Shown here piece by piece: positions 33,310 to 45,630 of a stretch of DNA of 64,000 bases. Location of the stretch: positions 678,650 through 742,649 of the forward strand of contig MNCI01009650.1 in assembly GCA_015680685.1 (NCBI GenBank), written 5' to 3'. The translations under genes and the position numbers were made by a program. Under the pieces are notes generated by a model, which made no database searches, was not told where the DNA came from, and was given only the letters and a program-made list of their open reading frames with translations. The number at the start of each line of letters is the position of its first letter. Position 1 is the first letter of the stretch. This DNA comes from Gnetum montanum. Its lineage: Eukaryota > Streptophyta > Gnetopsida > Gnetales > Gnetaceae.

Positions 33310-35260
33310 ATCTGTGGAGAGACCTTAAGGGCAAAAGGGGTTTGCAACCTGGTTGGTACTAGAGCTTCAACATCATGGGGAGGCATATGTACCGCAAATG
33401 GCTCATGTTGTGATTTAGCACTATCATCAATGCTGATGGCATTAATAGTGTAACCTGCACTATTAGCATTCAATAGATCTTTATAGACATTCATCAACTA
33501 GTTTTTAGGCCGAACAGGACTACTCTCATCAAGGACCAACTTTCCTTGATTGATCATTCATTGAACATCATCTTTTAATGTTAGGAAATAGTCAGTATCA
33601 TGACTGCACAATTGGTGGTAGTTGTAGAATCATTCAGGCCTAAAATTTTTAGGTATAGGAGGCTCATTAAGTGTGGCTACAAAGGGGTTGCGATGGATTT
33701 CACAATATCTCTCATGCTGCTTATGAGCCTTTGCTAACATTTGCTTGAATTTAATATGCCCAGCATTCAAGAGTTGGTCCAATAGCTTGAATAACTTAAT
33801 TGGAAATGAAGTATATTTGGAACAATCCTTACACTTAAAATTTGTCCTTGGCATAGTTTTCTATCAATGTTTCAGGTTGGCTAACCCTTGTGTTGCTAGA
33901 GCTTGATTCTTTGGTAGTAGTGGTTGTGGTTTTAGGTGCTTTTGTAGGTGTTTTGTTGTTGGGCTTAGTTTCATTGGCCACAGTGGCCACAATGGCCTTT
34001 CCTTTTTCTTTCTCTTTCTTCATGTACACATTTTTGTAAGTTACATAACCTAGGTCTTTACTTGCTTCTACTACGTCTTGTATACTTTTTGTTTCTGCAA
34101 AAGCTTGACTAAGGGAATGTGGTGCTAGGTAATATAACTTAGATTTGATGAAGTTATTTATAGCCTCTTTAAAGATAGCAAGTAAAGATTTGGTGATCAA
34201 TTCATGGATTTCATTTAGAGCTGTGCTCCAACATTGTATAAATTTTTGAACAGGTTCTAATGGTTCTTGTTTAACATTCATAAGTTGATCTAGGGTGACT
34301 TCTGGCTTCAAGTTATACTTGAAGCAAGTCACAAATTGGCTCAACAATTCTTCTAACATTGAAATTTATGCACGAGGAAGTGCGCGATACCAATCCAAAG
34401 CCTTGTCAATCAATGACATGGCAAATACATGAATGATGGCATGTGGCCATGGTTGTAATAAGAAGGATTCAAATCTGAAGGTAACCAAGTGGGCATTCAG
34501 ATTTCCCTCTCCATTGTATTTTATAAACTGGGGAAGTTGCACCCCAAGGGGTAATGTAAGTGGAGGAATGATTGGGCTGATTGGGTCATCATGGTAAAAG
34601 TCCATGACTTGGATTGTTTCATAACTGACAACTTTAAGCCACTTCACTTCATCCATGAGAGTCTAGATAAGTTGAAAGGCTTGATCCAATCCTAGAGGTA
34701 TTATGGGAGGTTGCACAAATTGGACTACTTGTGGAGCTGCTAGAGCAACCATCATTGCAGGTGCTGCTAGTGCAGCAACTAGTCCCACTGGAGGTGCTGT
34801 GGAAGTAGCTCTCGCTAGTGGAGCCACCTGAGTGGCCCACAGCCCAGTGGGTGGTGCTGCTAGAGTAGCTACCATTGATGGTGTCCTGGGGATGGTTACT
34901 TGCCTAGTTGCTGGAGCAGCCCACAGTCCCGTGGTTAGTTGCACCATGTGTGACGCTTGATATGTGTGGGGTTGCACATAGTGTGGCATCTGAGATGCTT
35001 GAACCATAGGAAAAGATGTTGCTGGCCACCACGTGCTTGAGGTTGGGCCTACTACTGATGGTGGAATGGATACAAAAGAGGTGATAGAAGCAAGACTTAT
35101 ATAAAGCTGTGACATGGGCATGGTATGCACATAGGGTAGTGTAGGCATCACAGATGCTGAATGTGCAACTTGAACAGATTGAGAAGGAATGATAAAAGGG
35201 AATGAAGTCGAAGGCTATGACAGCATTTGATAACAGCATTTTATGACTACCCATCACCAA
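33310..35260 (-). pseudogene. gag: Gag of the Tat element
   Basis: From the 5' side: a Pro/Ala/Val-rich N-terminal part (35151-34663), a matrix/capsid entry with FIKYNGEGNLNAHLVTF (34656-34366), then a capsid-like helical region (34359-33835) reading FKYNLKPEVTLDQL and PVQKFIQCWSTALNEI, typical of the retrotransposon Gag family, followed by a Lys/Thr-rich linker. A knuckle-like region near 33630-33540 reads YHQLCSHDTDYFLTLKDDV, the His-Asp-Thr form seen in Tat Gag. Frames change at about 34660, 34362 and 33850. The second Tat element has the same order. Confidence 0.85.
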
Positions 35261-36219
35261 GGAGGGTTTGGGCTATGACAGTGTTGTGGCAATCGCAAAA
35301 GAGGTGGAAGATTGTGACTGCTGTAGACGAAAGATGGAAGTAGATGAGGTAGCTATGGTATAGATGGGGCCACCACCTTCAGAGTGGAATTCTAACTCCT
35401 CTTGCCCATTGTGAAGAGGTTCATCATAGTGGGACATTGTGTCCCATTCTCTTTTCCCCCTCAATTGCACAAGTTAGTTTAAAAGCATTGAAACCTTTCA
35501 GTGAGTGAGATGACAGTCTCAGGCGTAGGAAGGAACTCCCTCTCATTCCAGTGGATAATTTCAAAGTTATGCTTTTCCTCGAATTCGTGCTGATCTAATG
35601 GTAGGTTTGCTTGGATTTTTGCACATAAGAAGTTGTATCACTCTTTGTCATGAGGCATAGATTTGGGAAATTAATGTTCCAATCTAAGAGACTGCCATGG
35701 TATCTGTGTTGGGCTAAGTGGTTGCTCGGGATTCCCCATGTGTTGAACAGAGTGGGATGCCTCTAAACATATGGTGGGAACTGAAGTGCTAACAGGATTC
35801 ATCTTCCCTGTATAAAAGAGATGTAAGAAGGAGGAATACGTGTAAGAAATGGTTAACAATACATTTTTATGCTAAATGGTTAAATACGAAAGCCATAAGG
35901 AAAATAGGTTGATAATGGGTACACCTAAAAATGCTGAAAAACTAGTTATCTTCACTATTACACTTGCTATACTAAGAAAGACTACTACGCTAATGGGGTT
36001 ACTATGCTACACAGGACACATAAAGCTTAATGCAGTAGATAGTTTTAGGCTTTTTTGTCCTACAGGGTTCCAAGGGAACCATCAACTAGGACCAATTTGT
36101 ATCGATTGGTACATAGACAACCATAGGGGTGTCATGTCTACGCTAGCAAGTTGCTAGTGATAGGGTACAAAAAGTAGCCAGGACTACCCATGGCACACAA
36201 AAGAAACATAGAGGTTCCA
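35261..36219 (-). mobile_element. Leader of the Tat element between primer site and gag
   Basis: About 960 bases. Short minus-strand frames (35470-35273 and 35859-35671) may be the degenerate N-terminal part of Gag, but I cannot fix a start. Nothing else is recognised. Confidence 0.5.
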
Positions 36220-36237
36220 GCCCTCTTTCTAGCACCA
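36220..36237 (-). promoter_or_regulatory. Primer-binding site of the Tat element
   Basis: The minus strand reads TGGTGCTAGAAAGAGGGC, five bases from the LTR end. TGG pairs with the tRNA CCA tail. Which tRNA is the primer is not assigned here. Confidence 0.7.
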
Positions 36238-36242
36238 AAAAC

Positions 36243-38313
36243 TAGAGCATCCGAAAACATCAGTGGCTGGAACACCGAGAGGTTATCAGGTGCAAAATCT
36301 AACCCCAAGTTTGCGGGAGGGTCATGCTGGAGAAAATGGAAATGACGTGCCTTGAATGGTCTAGTCGATCAGATAGGGACTTACATGGTGTTCAATTACC
36401 GTTTGTGAACAATATTTTTAGCACATTACATGTAGAATTTGAAACAAGTAAGAACTTAGCATGCACAATAGTATAAGCGTATCAATGTACATAATAGTGG
36501 AAATAAATACAAATAAATACATGATAGTGCAACATGTATGCTATAGAAAAGTAAAATGAGAATTCGAGTAAGGAAATGCACCACCTTGAGATTGGGTACA
36601 ATTGGAGAGCAACGTTGGATAAACATATTTGGGTAGTGGAGCAATATGATCATAGCTTCTAGGATGCTGCAGACATGGTACTCGTAGGCATGAATGAGTT
36701 GATGCTTATTGGATAGAGAGCTGCTATGCTGAAGTTGAAGAGATATTTGGGAGGCTCTAATGCTAGGATTTCCCGCTCATCCACCTTCTACTCGCCAATC
36801 TTCTGCCAAAGCTAACTACAAAAGCCCATCCTTAGAATGTCATTTACTGGGGTATTTATAGAGCCTAGGGTTGAGGAAGAGACATGGTTTGGATGCCACG
36901 TGTCCTAGGTCGCACGTATCATGAATGTGGATGTGTCACATTGGTGTGTTACGCTCAAAGTATAGTGCAATGCTGATGTGCTACATTGAATGGAACGAGA
37001 GTAGAAACAGAACATCTACCAAGCTGTGACCATATTTTCTAAACAGCATGTGCTAGAATCCTAGGAATTACAATGTTTTTACAAAAAATTCTTATAACAA
37101 ATGTAAAGTGCAGCCTACGCTCCAGGACTACGTCCTCCCTCCTCTTCCAAGTAAGGTGAAGCATAGGAACAACTTTGGGAATCAACAGGGGGTGCAAAAA
37201 AAATCAAACTGCTGATCTTGGCTATCGAGGAGATGTTGGAGTAGAAATGACTATCAACGATGACTTCTAGAACTTCTAGAGATTTCCTAATGCTTCTTCT
37301 CAAGTGTTACACTATCTACACTATCCAGCATAGTAGATTAGTGTGAATATTAGCTTGCCATGTTGTGCTACGCTACACAGCGTAGCACAGCATAGCACCC
37401 TCTTTGCGAATGAATGTTGTCAAAAACTAAAAATATCATTTTGAGACCTAGCAAGACAAAAAAAATTTAACAACTGGAAACCATGATTTTCATGTCAAAA
37501 GAGTTGATACCTCCTAGTTTCATTGTTAGGACACTTTTTAGCTTTGATATCTTTGCTACATTGTGCTATGCTATGTAGTGTAGCACAGTGTAGCACCCGA
37601 TTTTACATGATTTTTAGCTTAATCTACAATGGTCTACCATGGGATCTTGGCCATGTTCTAAGGGTGAAGTGGAACAAGTAGTTTTGGAGGTCAAAGAATG
37701 GCAAAGTGCCTTTTCCATGTCAAAACAACTTAAGGAAAAACTTTTGTTAACATTGGCACCCTGCTACATTGTGCTACACTGTGCAACGTAGCACAGCATA
37801 GTACCCAAAATAGGATGACTTTTGTTCCACTTGCCATATTTTTCCATGTCATGCTAACCATACTCCAAGGATGCAGCAGGACAAGTATCCTTGAAAGTAA
37901 CAAATTGCCCAAATTCTTAAAAAACGTTTCAGCACTGCATGGCCTGATAGGTTGTGTACGCTATGCAATGTAGCATAGCGTAACAGGTCAAAAATAGAAA
38001 ATTTTTCAAACAATTTTGCACATCCTAAACACTTTTAACTACTCTTAGCGTAATACTTGAGTGGACTGATGACCGGGACAGCCCAAAAGATAGAAAATTT
38101 TCCAAACTACATGGTCCACCTCCAATGCTCCATTTGTGTAAACTGGCCTTGCAATTGGATGCTAAGTTAACTATGCTAAGGAATGTAGCAAACAAGCCTA
38201 GAGAAAACTTTGCAAGCATTTGGACTTTTGAGGTGCCACGTAATCTATGCAGCCCACCATGCTTGAGCAAATCTCATGCTGAGCCATGAGAGCCCAAAAT
38301 TGATGGTGTTTCA
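36243..38313 (-). mobile_element. 5' LTR of the Tat element (2.07 kb)
   Basis: It is homologous to 18583-20684 along its whole length. It starts TGAAACACCATC at 38313 (minus) and ends ATGCTCTA at 36243, where the 3' copy keeps CA. TATA box at 36860-36852 and four palindromic clusters upstream. TAATG follows at 38314-38318. Confidence 0.92.
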
Positions 38314-38318
38314 TAATG

Positions 38319-39108
38319 AAAATAACAATATAGTTAATTAAGAATTAGGCATGAAAAATTCATCCAAATAGCATTCTATCCATTCAAAATAAAATCCATC
38401 AATTTGCAAATGGTTTTAAAGACATACAAAAAAATAATAGACAAAACTCATCCCACAAATATGCACAAAACCTCTAACTATAAATGGGGAAGAAGCCAAG
38501 ATAACTTATGTATTTATCTAAATGAAGAACACAAAGAATGAAGAAAAGAAAGCCAAAAGATTCAAGCAATCTATACAACCAAATTTGAAATTCCACAGCA
38601 CTTCCTAACTTTAATCTCCCAGTGCTCCTCTAGATCGTCAAAGTGTGTAGAAGAATTAAACATGGGAGTTTTAATGGAGATTGACTAGAAAACATGAAAT
38701 AGAAGAAAAACACCAGTTGTCCAAAATTCTACAAAACTAAAAGAATATTACCACGATTCAGTTCCATCTTTATCATAACTTTCTCTCCCATTTACATAAC
38801 TCCCTCGCATAACAAAATCATCAAAGAAAAAATACCATAAAATCTTACAATACTAAAATGTAGTCTAAACCTTTCAATAAAGAAAATAAAATAAAACTAA
38901 ATATAATTAATATTTAAAATACACATGTGTAAATAGTGAATCATTAATCACATATCTATTTTTTATACCATGCACACTTATACTAAATTATTAAGATTAA
39001 TTTAAAAACCATTAATTACAGTCATGCCATGCTCCCAACCAAATCTCATGAGATCCTACCACACTCAACAAAAGGATTAGTGCACACTTGCTAGATGATA
39101 ATAAAAGA

Positions 39109-39144
<36 letters not shown>

Positions 39145-39294
39145 ACCAAGAATCTAAAAAATCCCAATGATCATCATTAACATTATCAGCATAATACATA
39201 AAATATACTAAACAAGTCAAATGTGTAAATATACAAGTACAATCATGACATTTTTTATACATACCAAGGATGTCTAAAAATATGGATTGTTACA
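38319..39294. mobile_element. Solo LTR, right part
   Basis: It continues the solo LTR after the Tat insertion and ends GGATTGTTACA at 39294, the inverted counterpart of TGTAACA at 15804. ATTAA follows. Contains a TG microsatellite. No gene seen. Confidence 0.82.
39112..39142. repeat. (TG)n microsatellite
   Basis: About fifteen TG units in a row between GATTG and TTAACC. Confidence 0.97.
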
Positions 39295-40290
39295 ATTAAT
39301 ATTACATCAAAATTCTTTGTTATTAGTGTTATGCCACTTCTTAATATAAGATTTAATCTTTGAGTTAACGATATTATTGTCAAATGAAGGAAAATTTACA
39401 CTACAAGCTATCTATTTGAACTAATCAATACTTCCTAGAGAAAAAATATTTACAAAAGTTTCTATCTTCTCTAGTTTCCTCATTTTGATTTGATCATCTT
39501 AGTCATTAATGATAACTTTATTTTTTGTATCTTCAACGTCAAATTTTTTTTGTTGTCCTTAACTTTAACAGGGTTTTTTCTTTTTCTCAACATTTTTTTC
39601 TTGAGTGAAAAAAGATAAGCATTAAATAAATATCCTTCACAATGATAAAAGTTGCAAGAATTAAGAATATTATAATATATGATTGGCTAAATATAAGTCT
39701 TCTTACCTACTTGTAGTGCCAAATCCTTTTTATGGTTAAGAAGAATAGTTTTAACAAAAAAAATTATCTATAAAACCAAATGGTATGCAAACAGATTTCA
39801 TATGCTTAAGGGGATCAAGAAGATAAATAAAATATGGAATTTTAAAATATTCTTCAAATTCAACATTAAAATTTGGATTTCACTATAAATAATCAACATT
39901 GCATACTTATGTTTAAATGACACTATGTCTAGGGTACAGTACACTAATGAAGCAAAAAACACAGGCATAATACTTAGCATGAATGACTCGAATGTCATGT
40001 TTTTACATCACATCATTTAACTATGAATTAAAACTTCAATTACAAGGAATGTAATCCAACATTTGAATGAACATGTATCATGATGTAACTCATACATATC
40101 ATCAAGTAGAACAAAATAGATATCTTAGTTACATCAACATTAGTAGTTGAAGGCATCTCAAATTTTTACTTGCTAATTTATAAATCTACATTCTCAAAAT
40201 TTTGACATCAATAGAAGAAGTAAAAATTTTGAAATCAATTAATAAAATTAGAGGCAATTAAGAATCCTCCATAGGATAATTCTCATAAAT
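39295..40290 (-). pseudogene. LINE-like ORF1 remnant, copy A
   Basis: The inverted homologue of 13880-14800. On the minus strand it reads VGKKTYI, then IIYY, a C-N-F-Y-H-C-E-G-Y knuckle-like motif and a Lys-rich tail, with stops between. It is continuous with 15540-15798 once the solo LTR is removed. Assignment to a LINE ORF1 is by inference, as for copy C. Confidence 0.4.
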
Positions 40291-40589
40291 AAGGGGTTTT
40301 TGTTAATTTAGTGGGTACAAGGGCATAGTATTTTTTAGAAAAATTAAAACTAGTATTTATTAAAAATAATGTTAAAAATAAATATAGTAAATCAAAAGAA
40401 TTAACTAAAAAATTTAAAATATTCAAGAGAGAAAAAACAATAGTATAATAATATAGCAATCATAATTGGACTCCCAACTTCTAACATATAAGGCTATGAG
40501 TGTGTAAATAAGCATAGAACATGCTACAATTCATTTCAAAAAGAAAAAGAAAAGAACTAGTGGAAGAAAAGATTCAACTAAGTAGGATT

Positions 40590-41130
40590 TCCAAGAAAAT
40601 TTATAAATTGCTTAATTTTTACTAAACTAGACCACCATGTTAAGTGGGGAAAATAGTCTTGATCTCCAATAACAATATTAAAATGAATTCTAATTTCAAG
40701 GGATTCTCTAATTTTTCTATCTACAAAGCTATCCTTTTCATAAAAAACTCCACTATTATCTATTAAGCACTTATGATTTTATATGTTGTACAAGTGATGA
40801 TTCTAAAGATTTATTATAGTGTATGTCTTTCAAGTGTTCTTTTAATCTAATAGAGAAAGTTCTACCAACTTTCCCAACATTAACTAGAAATGTAAGAGAT
40901 TTTATAAATACCACGATTATTTAAAAAAAATTATCTTGAAGAATATGCAAAAGGTTAGAGATTTTTTTTATAGGGTTTAAATATTATTATAACATCATGT
41001 TTTTTTAAAACTCTAACTATTTTTTGAGAATGTCTTTAATGTAAGCAATGCATATGATTTTTTTATTTGAAAGAACATTATTATTATCTAAATTTTTTGA
41101 GTTAGTATTTATATAAGAAGGAACATCTAT
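40590..41130 (-). pseudogene. Penelope-like element: GIY-YIG endonuclease end
   Basis: The minus strand reads NRGIYKI (GIYKI at 40912-40898), then after a one-base shift VGKVGRTFSIRLKEHLKDI followed by HYNK (about 40878-40808), and further on RKIRESLEI (about 40717-40690). These are the GIY, the degenerate YIG-x-T-G-R, the R-L-x-E-H and the K-x-x-E-x-L-E-I landmarks of the C-terminal endonuclease of Penelope-like retroelements. Upstream, near 41030-41110, lies a stretch resembling the linker before it (AYIKDI ... LKKH). The RT core is not recognisable. Stops and shifts make it a fossil. GIY-YIG Penelope-like elements in plants are known mainly from conifers. Confidence 0.68.
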
Positions 41131-41299
41131 TTTATTTATCCAATAATGAATTAATTTTATCCATGCTTTAGTAATTGTCTTTTTATCACAGGAACATCAA
41201 ATTTTTCCATCTCCATATCTCTTTATTTGCTAAGTATTATGTAGATATGATGTACCAAGTTTGGGGTGAAGTGCTAGACCTCAAAAACATATTTAATAA

Positions 41300-42106
41300 T
41301 TAGAAAAAAACTCAAAGGATATTATATGATTGATACTAAATAGAAGACACCACAAACAACATGAAAATAAAAAAACATTCCAATTTTAACAATGTCTAAT
41401 CATGTGTGCAACCTTATAATTAATGCTTTGAAAAATCAAGAGAAGAAAATTCCTTGTTAAAAGAGAGGATGATTCGATCCTAGTAAAATTTACATCACTT
41501 TCAACATCCATCCTTAAACTTAAATTAATAAAAGGATTCAAAGTAGCAATATAAAGCTACAGCAAAATATCAATATTTGTAGAAAAGCTAGATTCATCAA
41601 AAATGATGGCACATATTCTACATCACCGTTAATTTATTCTTCAATGTTAACCTTATGTCAAGAATCTTGACCATCATTAGCTTTCTTATCAATAATAGTT
41701 TTAATATTTGAATTAGCATTGCTTTTATTAGATAAAAATAAATTTATCTTAGGAGCTATTTATCTAGAATAATTAGTACTTCCTATAGTAGAAGTAAAAA
41801 CATTCACAAAAGATTTTATTTTCTTTGATTTATTTATTACCATTTAATCATTTTTATCATCAACATTAACTTGATTTTTTACATCTTCAACTTCAAATTA
41901 TTTGTTTCTATCCTAAACTTTAACAAATTTTTTCTTTTTCTCAACATTTCTTCTTAAGTATAAAATGACAAGCATTTAATAAATGTTATTCACAATGATT
42001 GTATAAAAATATGCCTTGGTGAATTGAAGATTGTTTTTCTTCATAATAGGAACAAGAGGAATGTGAGGATCCTATTAGGTTCCATGCTATCTTAACCATC
42101 ACCAAT
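41300..42106 (-). pseudogene. LINE-like ORF1 remnant, copy B
   Basis: It matches copy A and its flank (41380-41620 with 15540-15790; 41640-42000 with 39330-39620). It is cut at 42106 by the Athila-family insertion. The Lys-rich and acidic C-terminal part is readable in pieces; the knuckle part is lost. The intervening 40291-40589 and 41131-41299 are AT-rich with nothing recognised. Confidence 0.4.
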
Positions 42107-42111
42107 ATAAC

Positions 42112-42914
42112 TGATGAACCGCAATCTCGCATAGGCGATATCACATCCACCACGCAATATCACGTACACGATATCTCGTCCGGACTCATCTTCTATAAAT
42201 AAGAGGTGGTGCTCTTGGTTCCCATATATTAGATTTAGACCCTTAGCCAAACTCTTGCAGTTTTTTCATTCCAAAGTTAGAATTATTTCTATGTGCCCAC
42301 AGTAGGAGTCATAGAGTGAACGGATCTTTATTCAAGCAATTTGTACCTAAGCACAATTTTGTGTACAGCAATAAAGACAAACTTTATGATAAACCTTGCA
42401 ACATAAATATTAAGCTAATTAGTAATTAATTATTTTTTAATGATTTCTTAGTTAATTAATATCTCTCTCAACCTTCAACCCCCTTAGTTAAATACATTCA
42501 GTATGACCGCTTCAAGCATGCCTGTAGCGCTTAGTAACCTAGTAATGATTAGCGTTTGGTAATCCCAGCAGCATTGCACTAGTTTAGGATGTGTATAGCA
42601 AGTGGGAATGGATACTGGTGTTAGGAACATTTAGAAACTAGTTAATGAATAGTTAATGTAAGTTAGCCACTTAGTTTTCTCTCCCTCTCCTTTATTAGCA
42701 GAAGACATAAAAAATACAAAAGCTATAAAAATCATATACCTCAAGCTTACTTAACCATACAACCATGACAATACAAGTTTGGGAAGATAATGATTGATTA
42801 ACCCTGAGTGTTCCATTAAGGTGCATAAGCAATTGGTCCTTCGAGTTCGACCAAATCGTGCATGAAATGCTCGTATTTGTATGGTTGAGTGTACGGGTAC
42901 CTTGCCACTCATCA
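42112..42914 (+). mobile_element. 5' LTR (803 bp) of the pol-bearing Athila copy
   Basis: It starts TGATGAACCG and ends ACTCATCA. U3 holds two exact GATATC cores and two damaged ones (42120-42180) and a TATA box at 42194-42202. AATAAAGACAAA lies near 42372. The primer site follows after one base. Confidence 0.92.
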
Positions 42915-42915
42915 T

Positions 42916-42933
42916 TGGCGCCGTTGCCGAGGA
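42916..42933 (+). promoter_or_regulatory. tRNA-Asp primer-binding site
   Basis: TGGCGCCGTTGCCGAGGA is complementary, but for one base, to the 3' end of plant tRNA-Asp (...CCCCGGCAACGGCGCCA). This primer is typical of Athila-type elements. Confidence 0.85.
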
Positions 42934-43058
42934 CTTAGTTGTTTGTGTGCTATGTAGAACATAGGAAATCATTCATATCATTGGAATGTTAGAACAAACC
43001 CTTAGGGTTAATCAAAGGAAGACGAGACAACAGTACATTGCACACCAAACAAGACAAA

Positions 43059-45630
43059 ATGTCTTCTTCTTCACATAAGAGCACTTCACCGCCTAGGACT
43101 AATGCAAGAGGCATTCGGCAACATAATACACATAACCATGATCCACCAGTTCCTCAACAGTTTCGTGTGGTATATACTCGTCCCTATGAGTATGTGCTCA
43201 ATTTCACCTTTATTCTCCACCAAGATGAACAACTGCATTGGAGAGACTTAGAGGGTAACATAGTGTTGCCTCTAGACTGATCAATTCCCAACATGCTCCT
43301 TCATGCTCTCACACGAATAGGCATGTTGCTTTTATACGCAGAATATGTTGCATGTGATCATGACTCAAGAAACTATCATCCCACAGAAGCGCAACATCAA
43401 AGGGACTTGCAACAGGAGAGATACCATACATCTTTGAAGGGTAAATGGCCCCATGACGCTCCACATGTTTTGAGTGAAATTGAGGATGGTAAACCTACCT
43501 TAACAGGTTCCCCATGAAATGATGTTCCTCCTCCTGACATTGGTCAGGGGGTGGTGTATCAAGACCTCCACTCCACTATTCACAACACTAGTTCTAATAC
43601 CCATGAACACAAAGTGTTCAATGAAGGAACACGAACACACGATAAGGGAGGATGTTCTAATCATGATCATGATCGAGGCTAAGACCACCAAAGAGAAGGT
43701 AGAAAACACCATCATGAAGATGGTTCTCCTTCTTCTTCACCTTCATCATCATCTTCACCCTCTCCTTCAGTGTCTGGACACAATCATAGGGAAACCAATC
43801 GTGAGGATAAGGAAAAACGAAGTGAAATTCATCGACGAGACAATCAAGAATGAGGATGAGGGCACTCTAAAGAATCAAGGCATAGAAGAATGGAGAGTAG
43901 GGAACCACATAGACACCATAGACACTATGAACAAGACTATCACAAAGAACCCCTACTCACAACTAGAAGCATGCTAGATATAGTGGAGGCTGTAAGAGTT
44001 CCAACAAGGCACCAAAACAAAATTAGGATCAAGAGGTTAGACATGAACAACATCCCATGATTTGAAGGGGGATACAACGCTGATCCTCAAAATCATTTAC
44101 AAGCATTCCACAATGCATGTGCCTTGCAAAACATAGAAAATGAATAGAAAAAACTAAAGTTGTTCCCAAGGACACTAGTGAAAGAAGCTGAAAGCAAGTA
44201 CCAGTCCTTAGAATCGGAATCCATTTGGAGGTGGAGCACAATGTTATAATTTTTCAATGATAAGTACCAAATGTACTCCTGAGTGTCTAACCTATGGAAG
44301 CAAATCCAAGGATGGAAGCAAGGAAATCATGAACCCTTGGATGCTACCATAGGCCACTATTATGCATTGTTACATCATTGCCCTAGCCATGGTTATTTGT
44401 AGAAGGATCAACTACACCATCTCATGGATGGACTTAGGTATGAAAAAATAAGAACTGTTGGGATGTATGCCCAAGGAAGGTTATTGGAGCTTAGGTCTCA
44501 TCAAATTCATAGACTACTAGAGCAAGTTTCCAAAGATGAAAGTGAGCTATGAAAGAGAGAAAGTGCAGAAGAATACAATCGAGATCCTTCCCTTTAAAAA
44601 AGGGGAGTGAGATTTTGTGAGGAGGAAGAAGAATCACCACTCAAAGAGATGGTGAATAGAAAAACTTTGCCTCTCCAAAAGTTAAAATTAGAAGTATCGG
44701 CAAAGGTAGACCAAATGTGGGACTCCTTGGATAGTAGGTTTGAAACTGTTCTTAAAATTGTAGAGGAGTCTAGGAAGGGAGGTAGTGACCACGACAAAAA
44801 GAAAAAGAGAGAAGCCAAAAATGCACGTAATAAGGGTAAGGGAAAAATGGCCATCACATAAGAGGTTTTGGATTCAAACATGGACAATGATAGTGGATGC
44901 GAGATATGCCACTATGACCATCCTAAGGGATGTTTCCCAATGATCTCACATCTACAAGAGTCTAGGGTGTATGCACTCAACCCAAGACTAAATAACAGAA
45001 AACACCCCGACAGTTACCTTATCCCCAAGGTAACCCAAGGCAGTTCTACCAACCTTCAACATATTATCCAAGTGGAACTCCACTACAACCCATTGAGAAA
45101 CATCAACAGTGGCAATACCCACAATCATGGGAGATGCCACCACCAAGGCAACAATACCCATACCAGCAACCTCACCCATATGGCTACTACGTGCAGCATC
45201 CAATTTCTCCATGTGACTCTGTTGGTCACGTTACACCACAACATCACTACCAAGCCCATGAGTATTATAGAACTCCTTCTCCTAGGAGAGATAACCTACA
45301 AATATACCATCCTTCAAATCCATCCGCAACTCTCACACCAATAGATCCATTACCACCTTCTCCAGCAATGCAAGGGAAACTCCCTACTCAACCACATCAA
45401 TGAAATGCCACAAGGGTTGTAAATCCTCAACCCACTATTGGTTCTAACAACTGTATGAAGAAAAAACCTTTCTTCAAAACCAATAGTCCAACCAAGCCCT
45501 TACAACCACAAGCGGTTGAACCTCTGAATGCTTCCCCATCAAATAAATCTTCAAAGCTCCCTTCGAACCAAATACCGAGCTCAACACATACAGTCATGTT
45601 AACACATGTCATTACTGACTAGATCAAGGT
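43059..45630 (+). pseudogene. gag: Gag of the pol-bearing Athila copy
   Basis: The start MSSSSHKSTSPP is shared with the minus-strand copy. N-terminal part open to 43277. Capsid-like region at about 44030-44560 (FEGGYNADPQNHLQAFH, LLHHCPSHGY). An acidic-basic linker is open at 44607-44861, and the knuckle-like CEICHYDHPKGC is at about 44898-44935. A Pro/Gln-rich tail runs to about 45400. Several Trp codons expected from the sister copy are now TAG or TGA, and at least four frameshifts are present. Confidence 0.85.

Larger units (their letters stand above)
18583..38313 (-). mobile_element. Complete 19.7-kb Tat/Ogre-lineage Ty3/gypsy retrotransposon carrying an antisense gene
   Basis: Two direct repeats of about 2.1 kb (18583-20684 and 36243-38313) bound it, and TAATG flanks both ends (18578-18582 and 38314-38318). 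On the minus strand the order is 5' LTR, primer site, leader, gag, protease, a 5-6 kb spacer holding a gene on the opposite strand, RT, RNase H, second archaeal-type RNase H, integrase, 3' region and polypurine tract. The second RNase H is diagnostic of the Tat lineage, and the protease form and size suggest the Ogre branch. All coding regions have stops or frameshifts. The LTRs differ visibly, perhaps one base in ten by eye, so the insertion is not recent. It interrupts the solo LTR. Confidence 0.93.

Noticed and set aside
39061-39262. Protein with a His/Thr repeat on the minus strand
   Set aside because: It is only translation of the TG microsatellite.
15804-39294. DNA transposon with TGTAACA inverted ends
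   Set aside because: The inverted repeat is only 7 bp with one mismatch, ends are TG/CA, the duplication is 5 bp and there is no transposase; a solo LTR fits better.
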